DNA of 64,000 nt from Kribbella capetownensis (GTDB lineage: Bacteria > Actinomycetota > Actinomycetes > Propionibacteriales > Kribbellaceae). The position numbers were made by a program, and so were the translations under genes. The stretch spans positions 1-64,000 of the forward strand of contig NZ_SJKD01000012.1 of NCBI RefSeq assembly GCF_004331485.1. Reading direction: 5' to 3'. This document shows positions 52,162 to 59,750 of this stretch, piece after piece; within the stretch, counting starts at the first letter, position 1; every line of letters begins with the position of its first letter. The notes below the pieces were generated by a model, which was not told the DNA's origin, did not search any database, and saw only the letters and a list, made by a program, of their open reading frames with translations.

Positions 52162-52944
52162 GTGATTGCCGGCGTTCCGACCGAGTTCACCCCGCCCGGT
52201 CCCGAAAGCTTCGACCTTCCGCCGATCATCGACGGCGTGAGCTGGTTCACCAAGCCTGTGCTGGTGTCCGCGCTGTCCGTCGTCGTGATCATCTGGTTCT
52301 TCTGGGGTGCGTCCCGCAAATCGGCGATCGTCCCGAGCAAGCTGCAGTTCGCCGGTGAGCTCGGGTACAACTTCGTGCGCAACTCGATCGCCCGCGACGC
52401 CATCGGCAGCGCGGAGCACATGAAGTACGTGCCCTACCTGTGCGGCCTGTTCTTCTTCATCCTGCTGAACAACGTCGCGGCCACCATCCCGCTGATCCAG
52501 TTCCCGACCTTCAGCCATATCGGCTGGGCGTACGTCGCCGCGATCATGAGCTGGGTGATCTACAACACGGTCGGCATCCGCAAGCACGGCGCGTGGGGCT
52601 ACTTCAAGCACCAGACCATGCCGGCCGGGGTGCCGGTCTGGTTGATGCCGCTGATGATCCCGATCGAGTTCATCTCCAACATCGTGGTCCGGCCGATCTC
52701 GCTCAGCCTCCGTCTGTTCGCCAACATGTTCGCCGGCCACATCCTGCTGGGTGTGTTCGTACTCGGTGGCGAGTACCTGGTCTTCGAGACCGGCAACATC
52801 GCCCTGGCCGGCGTCGGCATCGTGACCTGGCTGATGGGCCTCGCGATCGCCGGTCTCGAGCTGTTCGTCCAGGTCATCCAGACTTATATCTTCGTCGTGC
52901 TGACCGCGCAGTACATCGGCAGTGCCATCTCGGAAGAGCACTGA
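52162..52944 (+). CDS. atpB: ATP synthase subunit a
   Basis: 260 residues, five to six membrane helices, forming the proton half-channels against the c-ring. The essential arginine is in ISLSLRLFANMFAGH, and the last helices have ELFVQVIQTYIFVVLTAQYI. GTG start with GAGGAG upstream. Followed by atpE after an 87-base gap with a hairpin. Confidence 0.96.
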   Translation: MIAGVPTEFTPPGPESFDLPPIIDGVSWFTKPVLVSALSVVVIIWFFWGASRKSAIVPSKLQFAGELGYNFVRNSIARDAIGSAEHMKYVPYLCGLFFFILLNNVAATIPLIQFPTFSHIGWAYVAAIMSWVIYNTVGIRKHGAWGYFKHQTMPAGVPVWLMPLMIPIEFISNIVVRPISLSLRLFANMFAGHILLGVFVLGGEYLVFETGNIALAGVGIVTWLMGLAIAGLELFVQVIQTYIFVVLTAQYIGSAISEEH

Positions 52945-52993
52945 TCCGAAGAGCACTGAACCGCAGCACCCTAGACCCGTAGTAACGGAAATC

Positions 52994-53010
52994 CGGATAG
53001 CCGCTATCCG
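52994..53010 (+). repeat. Intercistronic hairpin before atpE
   Basis: CGGATAG (52994-53000) and CTATCCG (53004-53010) form a perfect 7-bp stem with a 3-base loop, 21 bases before the atpE ATG. It could stabilise or expose the atpE translation start, since c is needed in many copies. Confidence 0.55.
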
Positions 53011-53031
53011 TACCGAAAGGAACACACTGCA

Positions 53032-53256
53032 ATGACCGCACTCGACATTTCCGGCAACATCGCAGTACTGGGTTACGGCCTCGCCGCGATCGGCCCGGGC
53101 GTCGGCGTCGGCCTGATCTTCGCCGCCGTGATCAACGGCACCGCGCGGCAGCCGGAGGCGCAGAGCAAGCTGCAGTCGATCGCCTGGATCGGCTTCGGTG
53201 TCACCGAGGTGCTGGCGATCATCGGTATCGCGCTCGCGTTCGTCTTCCGTACCTGA
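53032..53256 (+). CDS. atpE: ATP synthase subunit c
   Basis: 74 residues, two helices joined by the polar loop ARQPEAQ. The proton-carrying glutamate is E59 in GFGVTEVLAIIGIALAF. Helix 1 has the glycine packing motif GPGVGVG. It forms the rotor ring. AAAGGAA precedes the ATG. Confidence 0.97.
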   Translation: MTALDISGNIAVLGYGLAAIGPGVGVGLIFAAVINGTARQPEAQSKLQSIAWIGFGVTEVLAIIGIALAFVFRT

Positions 53257-53288
53257 GCCATTTCCCTTCTGACTGACAGGATTCAGAC

Positions 53289-53858
53289 ATGTTGACGATG
53301 GTGCTACCGCTGGCGACGGAAGGCGAGCAGCCGAACCCGCTGCTCCCGCACACCGCCGAGATCATCTTCGGCTTCGTGTTCCTGGTCCTGCTGGCCATCG
53401 CCTTCGCCAAGTTCTTCGTGCCGAGGTTCGAGAAGGCGTACGCCGATCGGACCGCGGCCATCGAAGGCGGGATGGACGCGGCCAAGCAGGCTCAGGCCGA
53501 GGCGAAGGCGGCTCTGGACAAGTACAACGCGCAGTTGGCCGAGGCCCGGCAGGAGGCTGCGAAGATCCGCGAGGACGCGCGTGAGCAGGGTGCGCAGATC
53601 ATCGCGGAGATGCGTGAGCAGGCGAACGCCGAGTCCGAGCGGATCGTCACGCACGCGCGGACCCAGATCGACGCCGAGCGGGCGCAGGCCGTGGCCTCGC
53701 TGCGGGCCGAGGTCGGCACGATGGCGACCACGCTGGCCGGCCGCATCGTCGGGGAGTCGCTCGAGGACGAGGCGCGTCAGCGTCGCACCGTCGAGCGGTT
53801 CCTGGCCGACCTGGAGGCTTCGGAGTCCGCACGTCAGGCCGTCGGAACGGACGGCTGA
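53289..53858 (+). CDS. atpF: ATP synthase subunit b
   Basis: 189 residues: one membrane helix (IIFGFVFLVLLAIAFAKFFV) and a long charged coiled coil (KQAQAEAKAALDKYNAQLAEARQEAAKIREDAREQ). It is the peripheral stator arm. Its stop overlaps the atpH start (TGATG). Confidence 0.96.
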   Translation: MLTMVLPLATEGEQPNPLLPHTAEIIFGFVFLVLLAIAFAKFFVPRFEKAYADRTAAIEGGMDAAKQAQAEAKAALDKYNAQLAEARQEAAKIREDAREQGAQIIAEMREQANAESERIVTHARTQIDAERAQAVASLRAEVGTMATTLAGRIVGESLEDEARQRRTVERFLADLEASESARQAVGTDG

Positions 53859-54655
53859 TGCGCGGCGCATCGAACGAGTCACTCGCCAAGGCCCAGGAGG
53901 CCCTGGCGAGTGTCACGGTGACCGATGAGCTCGGCACCGAGCTGTTCTCGGTGGCCAAGCTGCTGGACGGCACGGGCGCGCTCCGGCGCGCACTGACCGA
54001 CCCGGCCCGGCCGCGGGAGGCCCGCGTCGCGCTGGTCCAGCAGTTGCTCGGCGGCAAGATCTCCACCCCGGCGGAGGAGGTCGTGACCGCCGCCGTGGCC
54101 GGCCGCTGGGTCAGCAGCCGCGACCTCGCGGACGCGCTGGACCAGCTCAGTGTCGAGGCCGAGGTGGCCTACGCCGACACCCGGCGCAAGCTGGACGACG
54201 TCGAGGACGAGCTGTTCCGGCTGGACCGGATCGTCGCGGTGGAGCGGGGATTGAGCGACAAGCTCAGCGACCACAACATCCCGCTCACCGCCCGGCAGCA
54301 GCTGCTCGCCGGACTGCTGCAGGGCAAGGCCGACGCCGCCACGATGCGGTTGGCCGAGCGTGCGGTGGACGGACGCGGCCGGAGCTTCGCGGCGTCGCTG
54401 CGGTCCTACCAGGTCGCCGCGGCGGCCCGGCGCAACGCCAGCATCGCCACCGTCCGGGTCGCGACCGACCTCTCCGAGGCCGAGCGCACCCGGCTGGCAG
54501 AGGCACTCGGCCGTCAGTACGGCCGGGACATCCAGCTGAACGTGATCGTCGACCCGGCCGTGGTCGGCGGCGTACGGGTGGACATCGGCGACGAAGTGAT
54601 CGACGGAACCATCGCGGCCAGGCTCGACGAAGCGCAACGGCGCATCGCGGGCTGA
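53858..54655 (+). CDS. atpH: ATP synthase subunit delta
   Basis: 265 residues. Longer than the ~178 residues of E. coli delta, as usual in actinobacteria, but not fused to a b subunit as in mycobacteria. The C-terminal part has the delta signature RVDIGDEVIDGTIAARLDEAQRRI. It connects stator b to F1. ATG overlaps the atpF stop. Confidence 0.94.
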   Translation: MRGASNESLAKAQEALASVTVTDELGTELFSVAKLLDGTGALRRALTDPARPREARVALVQQLLGGKISTPAEEVVTAAVAGRWVSSRDLADALDQLSVEAEVAYADTRRKLDDVEDELFRLDRIVAVERGLSDKLSDHNIPLTARQQLLAGLLQGKADAATMRLAERAVDGRGRSFAASLRSYQVAAAARRNASIATVRVATDLSEAERTRLAEALGRQYGRDIQLNVIVDPAVVGGVRVDIGDEVIDGTIAARLDEAQRRIAG

Positions 54656-54758
54656 ACCCCCTTAACGACAGATGACATGGTGCTAAGGGCCTCGACCAAT
54701 CACAGCAAAGCCTTTAGAGCCACAACAGGCCAGCAGGGTCAAGGAAGCAGGAAACACA

Positions 54759-56396
54759 ATGGCTGAGCTCACGATCAGGCCGGAGGAGATCCGGGACGCC
54801 CTGGATCAGTTCGTCACCGACTACCAACCGGCCGAGGCGGCCCGCGAAGAGGTCGGCACTGTGGTCGACGCGGGTGACGGTATCGCGCACGTCGAGGGCC
54901 TGCCCTCGGCGATGACCAACGAGCTGCTCGAGTTCGAGGACGGCACCCGGGGCATCGCGCTGAACCTGGACGTCCGCGACATCGGTGTCGTCGTCCTCGG
55001 TGAGTTCGACGGGATCGACGAGGGCCAGCAGGTCCGCCGGACCGGCTCGGTGCTGTCGGTGCCGGTCGGCGAGGGCTACCTCGGCCGCGTCGTCGACCCG
55101 CTGGGCAAGCCGATCGACGGCCTCGGCGAGATCAAGGACCTCGAGGGCGACCGTGCGCTGGAGCTGCAGGCGGCCGGCGTGATGGACCGCCAGGAGGTCC
55201 GCGAGCCGCTGCAGACCGGGATCAAGGCGATCGACGGGATGATCCCGATCGGCCGTGGTCAGCGCGAGCTGATCATCGGCGACCGCAAGACCGGCAAGAC
55301 GGCGATCGCGGTCGACACGATCATCAACCAGAAGGCGAACTGGGAGTCCGGCGACCCGAAGAAGCAGGTCCGCTGCATCTACGTCGCGGTCGGCCAGAAG
55401 GGCTCCACGATCGCCGCCGTCCGCGGTGCGCTCGAAGAGGCCGGCGCGATGGAGTACACCACCATCGTCGCCTCCCCGGCGTCGGACCCGGCCGGCTTCA
55501 AGTACGTCGCGCCGTACACCGGCTCGGCCATCGGCCAGCACTGGATGTACCAGGGCAAGCACGTGCTGATCGTCTTCGACGACCTGACCAAGCAGGCCGA
55601 GGCGTACCGCGCGATGTCGCTGCTGCTGCGCCGCCCGCCGGGCCGCGAGGCGTACCCGGGTGACGTCTTCTACCTGCACAGCCGTCTGCTCGAGCGCTGC
55701 GCGAAGCTGTCCGACAGGCTCGGCGCGGGTTCGATGACCGGTCTGCCGATCATCGAGACCAAGGCGAACGACGTGTCGGCCTTCATCCCGACCAACGTCA
55801 TCTCGATCACCGACGGCCAGATCTTCCTGCAGTCCGACCTGTTCAACGCCAATATCCGGCCGGCCATCGACGTCGGTATCTCGGTCTCCCGGGTCGGTGG
55901 CGCCGCGCAGGTCAAGGGCATGAAGAACGTGTCCGGCTCGCTGAAGATCGACCTGGCCCAGTTCCGTGCGATGGAGGCGTTCGCGATGTTCGCCTCCGAC
56001 CTCGACGCCACCTCCCGCCGCCAGCTCGACCGGGGTCAGCGGCTGGTCCAGCTGCTCCGGCAGCCGCAGTACTCGCCGTACCCGGTGGAGGAGCAGATCG
56101 TCTCCATCTGGTCCGGTACGACCGGCAAGTTCGACGAGGTCCCGGTCGACGACGTACTGCGCTTCGAGCGGGACTTCCTGGACTACCTGCGCCGGGAGAG
56201 CAAGGTGCTCGACAGCATCCGCGAATCCGGTCTGTTCGACGACGACTCGGCCCAGGCCGTGACCGAGGCGCTGAACGCGTTCAAGCCGACCTTCCAGACC
56301 TCCGAGGGCACCCTGCTGGGCACCGAGGCGGAGGCCGAGGCGATGGACGAGGCGGACGTCGAGCAGGAGCAGATCGTCCGGCAGAAGCGGGGCTGA
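54759..56396 (+). CDS. atpA: ATP synthase subunit alpha
   Basis: 545 residues. P-loop GDRKTGKT at 174-181, followed by AIAVDTIINQK; the arginine finger region is ISVSRVGGAAQVKGMK. A C-terminal acidic extension (EAEAEAMDEADVEQEQ) is seen in actinobacterial alpha subunits. A 103-base gap before it holds the inverted repeat CCCTTA/TAAGGG (54659-54689). Confidence 0.97.
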   Translation: MAELTIRPEEIRDALDQFVTDYQPAEAAREEVGTVVDAGDGIAHVEGLPSAMTNELLEFEDGTRGIALNLDVRDIGVVVLGEFDGIDEGQQVRRTGSVLSVPVGEGYLGRVVDPLGKPIDGLGEIKDLEGDRALELQAAGVMDRQEVREPLQTGIKAIDGMIPIGRGQRELIIGDRKTGKTAIAVDTIINQKANWESGDPKKQVRCIYVAVGQKGSTIAAVRGALEEAGAMEYTTIVASPASDPAGFKYVAPYTGSAIGQHWMYQGKHVLIVFDDLTKQAEAYRAMSLLLRRPPGREAYPGDVFYLHSRLLERCAKLSDRLGAGSMTGLPIIETKANDVSAFIPTNVISITDGQIFLQSDLFNANIRPAIDVGISVSRVGGAAQVKGMKNVSGSLKIDLAQFRAMEAFAMFASDLDATSRRQLDRGQRLVQLLRQPQYSPYPVEEQIVSIWSGTTGKFDEVPVDDVLRFERDFLDYLRRESKVLDSIRESGLFDDDSAQAVTEALNAFKPTFQTSEGTLLGTEAEAEAMDEADVEQEQIVRQKRG

Positions 56397-56402
56397 TCGA
56401 CC

Positions 56403-57314
56403 GTGCCAGCCAATCTGCGGGAGCTACGCGATCGCAAGGCCTCGGTCTCGACGATCAAGAAGCTCACCCGGGCGATGGAGCTCATCGCGGCGTCCCGGAT
56501 CGTCAAGGCGCAGCAGCGCGCCCAGGCGGCCGGTCCGTACGCGCGTGAGCTCACCCGTGCCGTGTCGGCGGTGGCGACGTTCTCGAACGTCGACCACCCG
56601 CTGACCACCGAGAAGGCCGACCCGAAGCGGGCCGCGGTGCTGCTGATCACCTCGGACCGCGGTCAGGCCGGGGCGTACTCGGCCAACGTGATCCGTGAAG
56701 GGGAGCGGCTGAACCAGATGCTGCGCGAGGACGGCAAAGACGTCGTCCCGTACCTCAGCGGCCGCAAGGGCATCGCGTTCTACACCTTCCGGCAGCGCGA
56801 GGTCGCGCAGTCGTGGAGCGGCGACTCCGATGCTCCGTCGTTCGCCCGTGCGCGGGAGATGGCGGACGCGCTGATCGAGGCCTTCCTGACTCCGACCGAG
56901 GACGGCGGTGTGGACGAGATCCACATCGTCTTCACCCGGTTCGTGTCGATGCTGACCCAGCGCGCGGACGTGATCCGGCTGCTGCCGCTGGAGGTCGTCG
57001 AGGGCGAGGAGGCGCCGGCGGCGGACGACGTGCTGCCGCTGTACGAGTTCGAGCCGTCCGCCGAAGAAGTGCTCGACGGGCTGCTGCCGAAGTACGTCGC
57101 CAGCCGGATCCACTACTGCATGCTGCAGGCGGCCGCGTCCGAACTGGCCAACCGGCAGCGGGCGATGAAGTCGGCCACAGACAACGCGCAGGACCTGATC
57201 GAGAAGCTGACGCGGGACCTCAACCAGGCCCGCCAGGCCCAAATTACCCAGGAAATCAGCGAGATCGTCGGTGGTGCCAGCGCGCTGGCCGACGCGAATG
57301 CCGGGAGCGAGTGA
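56403..57314 (+). CDS. atpG: ATP synthase subunit gamma
   Basis: 303 residues, central rotor shaft. The N-terminal MPANLRELRDRKASVSTIKKLTRAMELIAASRI and C-terminal RQRAMKSATDNAQDLIEKLTRDLNQARQAQITQEISEIVGGASAL helices are typical. GTG start six bases after the atpA stop. Confidence 0.96.
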   Translation: MPANLRELRDRKASVSTIKKLTRAMELIAASRIVKAQQRAQAAGPYARELTRAVSAVATFSNVDHPLTTEKADPKRAAVLLITSDRGQAGAYSANVIREGERLNQMLREDGKDVVPYLSGRKGIAFYTFRQREVAQSWSGDSDAPSFARAREMADALIEAFLTPTEDGGVDEIHIVFTRFVSMLTQRADVIRLLPLEVVEGEEAPAADDVLPLYEFEPSAEEVLDGLLPKYVASRIHYCMLQAAASELANRQRAMKSATDNAQDLIEKLTRDLNQARQAQITQEISEIVGGASALADANAGSE

Positions 57315-57319
57315 GAGAA

Positions 57320-58774
57320 ATGACTGCCACGGTTACCGAGAAGAACAACGAGGCTGGCTCTGCCGGCGTTGGTCGCGTCGCGCGAGTGATCGGCCCGGTC
57401 GTCGACATCGAGTTCCCAGCCGACGAGTTGCCCGACATGTACAACGCGCTCGAGGTGGACATCACCTTGGGCGACACCACCCAGACGATCACCCTCGAGG
57501 TCGCGCTGCACGTCGGCGACAACATCGTCCGGGCGATCTCGATGAAGCCCACCGACGGCCTGGTCCGCGGCGTCGAGGTGCGCGACACCGGCGCGGCGAT
57601 CTCCGTGCCGGTCGGCGACGTCACCAAGGGCCGGGTCTGGTCCGTGACCGGCAAGTGCCTGAACCAGGACGAGTCCGAGTTCGAGATCACCGAGCGCTGG
57701 CCGATCCACCGCAAGGCGCCGGCCTTCGACCAGCTCGAGTCGAAGACCGAGATGCTGGAGACCGGCATCAAGGTGCTCGACCTGCTCACGCCGTACGTAC
57801 AGGGCGGCAAGATCGGCCTGTTCGGCGGTGCGGGTGTCGGCAAGACCGTTCTGATCCAGGAGATGATCTACCGGATCGCCCACAACTTCGGTGGTACGTC
57901 GGTGTTCGCCGGCGTGGGCGAGCGGACCCGTGAGGGCAACGACCTGATCAACGAGATGGAAGAGGCCGGCGTCTTCAAGGACACCGCGCTGGTCTTCGGT
58001 CAGATGGACGAGCCGCCGGGCACCCGGCTGCGGGTCGCGCTGTCGGCGCTGACGATGGCGGAGTACTTCCGCGACGTCAAGGAGCAGGACGTGCTGCTCT
58101 TCATCGACAACATCTTCCGGTTCACCCAGGCCGGTTCCGAGGTCTCCACGCTGCTCGGCCGGATGCCGTCGGCCGTTGGTTACCAGCCGAACCTGGCCGA
58201 CGAGATGGGCGTGCTGCAGGAGCGGATCACCTCGACCCGGGGTCACTCGATCACCTCGATGCAGGCGATCTACGTGCCCGCGGACGACTACACCGACCCG
58301 GCGCCGGCCACCACGTTCGCGCACCTGGACGCGACCACCGAGCTGTCGCGTGACATCGCCGCTCGTGGTCTGTACCCGGCCGTGGACCCGCTGACCTCGA
58401 CGTCGCGGATCCTCGACCCGCAGTACATCGGCCAGGACCACTACGACGTGGCGGTCCGGGTGAAGCAGATCCTGCAGAAGAACAAGGAACTGCAGGACAT
58501 CATCGCCATCCTCGGTGTCGACGAGCTGTCCGAAGAGGACAAGATCACCGTCGCCCGCGCGCGCCGGATCGAGCAGTTCCTCTCCCAGAACACCTACATG
58601 GCGGAGAAGTTCACCAACATCCCGGGCTCGACGGTGCCGCTGAAGGACACCATCGAGTCGTTCAAGAAGATCACCGAGGGCGAGTACGACCACGTCGCCG
58701 AGCAGGCGTTCTTCAACGTCGGTTCGCTCGAGGACGTCGACCGCAAGTGGGCCGAGCTGCAGAAGGAAAACTGA
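57320..58774 (+). CDS. atpD: ATP synthase subunit beta
   Basis: 484 residues, catalytic subunit. P-loop GGAGVGKT at 169-176; Walker B in VLLFIDNIFRF; family signature region PAPATTFAHLDATTELSR. ATG 57320 is used; GTG 57311, overlapping the gamma stop, is an alternative start. Confidence 0.97.
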   Translation: MTATVTEKNNEAGSAGVGRVARVIGPVVDIEFPADELPDMYNALEVDITLGDTTQTITLEVALHVGDNIVRAISMKPTDGLVRGVEVRDTGAAISVPVGDVTKGRVWSVTGKCLNQDESEFEITERWPIHRKAPAFDQLESKTEMLETGIKVLDLLTPYVQGGKIGLFGGAGVGKTVLIQEMIYRIAHNFGGTSVFAGVGERTREGNDLINEMEEAGVFKDTALVFGQMDEPPGTRLRVALSALTMAEYFRDVKEQDVLLFIDNIFRFTQAGSEVSTLLGRMPSAVGYQPNLADEMGVLQERITSTRGHSITSMQAIYVPADDYTDPAPATTFAHLDATTELSRDIAARGLYPAVDPLTSTSRILDPQYIGQDHYDVAVRVKQILQKNKELQDIIAILGVDELSEEDKITVARARRIEQFLSQNTYMAEKFTNIPGSTVPLKDTIESFKKITEGEYDHVAEQAFFNVGSLEDVDRKWAELQKEN

Positions 58775-58775
58775 C

Positions 58776-59180
58776 ATGGCCGACGAATCTGCCAAGCACC
58801 TCGAGGTCGCGCTGGTCGCGGCCGAGCGGACCGTGTGGCAGGGTCAGGCCAGGATCGTCATCGCCCGCACCACGGACGGTGACGTCGGAATCCTGCCCGG
58901 CCACGCGCCGCTGCTGGGCCTGTTGCAGGGTGGAACCGTCCAGGTGCGGACCGTCGACGACGAGTACTTCGTCGCGGCCGCGCCGGACGGCTTCATCTCG
59001 GTGGCCAACGACCGGGTCTCGATCCTGGCCGAGAACGCCGAGATGGGTCACGACATCGACCTCGAGGAGGCCCGGCGCGAACTCGAGGAAGCGCTGGCCA
59101 CCGGTAGCGAGACCGATGCCGACGCCGACGAGGTACGACTCGCCGAAGCCAGGGTGAGGGCCGCCGAGAAGACGGCCTGA
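58776..59180 (+). CDS. atpC: ATP synthase subunit epsilon
   Basis: 134 residues. N-terminal beta sandwich (LEVALVAAERTVWQGQARIV, GILPGHAPLLGLL) and C-terminal helices (DLEEARRELEEALA). It regulates rotation and ATP hydrolysis. ATG one base after the atpD stop; last gene of the operon. Confidence 0.96.
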   Translation: MADESAKHLEVALVAAERTVWQGQARIVIARTTDGDVGILPGHAPLLGLLQGGTVQVRTVDDEYFVAAAPDGFISVANDRVSILAENAEMGHDIDLEEARRELEEALATGSETDADADEVRLAEARVRAAEKTA

Positions 59181-59263
59181 CCGGGGCGGTGGGGTGGGGC
59201 CGCAATCGGCACCGCCCGCACCTGTCATAATCGAACATCGTCACTGACAGTACGGTTCTCCGG

Positions 59264-59293
59264 GGTGCCCGGGGCAGTACGCTATCGGGCACC
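59264..59293 (+). terminator. Possible terminator of the atp operon
   Basis: GGTGCCCG (59264-59271) and CGGGCACC (59286-59293) form a perfect 8-bp stem with a 14-base loop, 83 bases after atpC and 20 before the DUF2550 gene. It could attenuate rather than fully end transcription. Confidence 0.45.
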
Positions 59294-59313
59294 GGGAATG
59301 AGGTCGGCAAGGT

Positions 59314-59745
59314 ATGAGGACAGTCCTCGATGTCGTCGGGGTCTGTTTGCTTGCCGCCGTACTGCTGATCATCGCGTTCGCGTGCCGCCGTCGCTGGTTG
59401 TCCAGGGACGGCGGCACTTTCGATTGCAGCCTCCAGCTGGCCGAGAAGGACCACGGCCGCGGCTGGGCCCTCGGCCTGGCCCGCTACGTCGGTGACGAAC
59501 TGCAGTGGTTCCGAGTCTTCAGCCTGGTCTGGTGGCCGAAGCTCGTCGTCAACCGCCGCCAACTCGAAGGCATCACCACCCGTCGCCCGATGGGCAACGA
59601 GCCTCTGGTCACGTACGCCGGCCACGTCATAGTCGACGCCGCCCTCCAGGACCGCACAGTCCACTTCGCCATGACCGAAGAGGCCCTGACCGGCGTACTC
59701 GCGTGGGTAGAATCCGCCCCGCCCAGCAGCCAGACCTACCACTGA
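59314..59745 (+). CDS. DUF2550 membrane protein
   Basis: 143 residues: one N-terminal membrane helix (TVLDVVGVCLLAAVLLIIAFACRRR) and a cytoplasmic domain with GTFDCSLQ, RGWALGLARYVGDELQWFRVFSL and RRQLEGITTRRP. This family follows atpC in many actinobacteria (as in the mycobacterial locus), but its function is unknown. A link to ATP synthase is only positional. Confidence 0.88.
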   Translation: MRTVLDVVGVCLLAAVLLIIAFACRRRWLSRDGGTFDCSLQLAEKDHGRGWALGLARYVGDELQWFRVFSLVWWPKLVVNRRQLEGITTRRPMGNEPLVTYAGHVIVDAALQDRTVHFAMTEEALTGVLAWVESAPPSSQTYH

Positions 59746-59750
59746 CCCGC

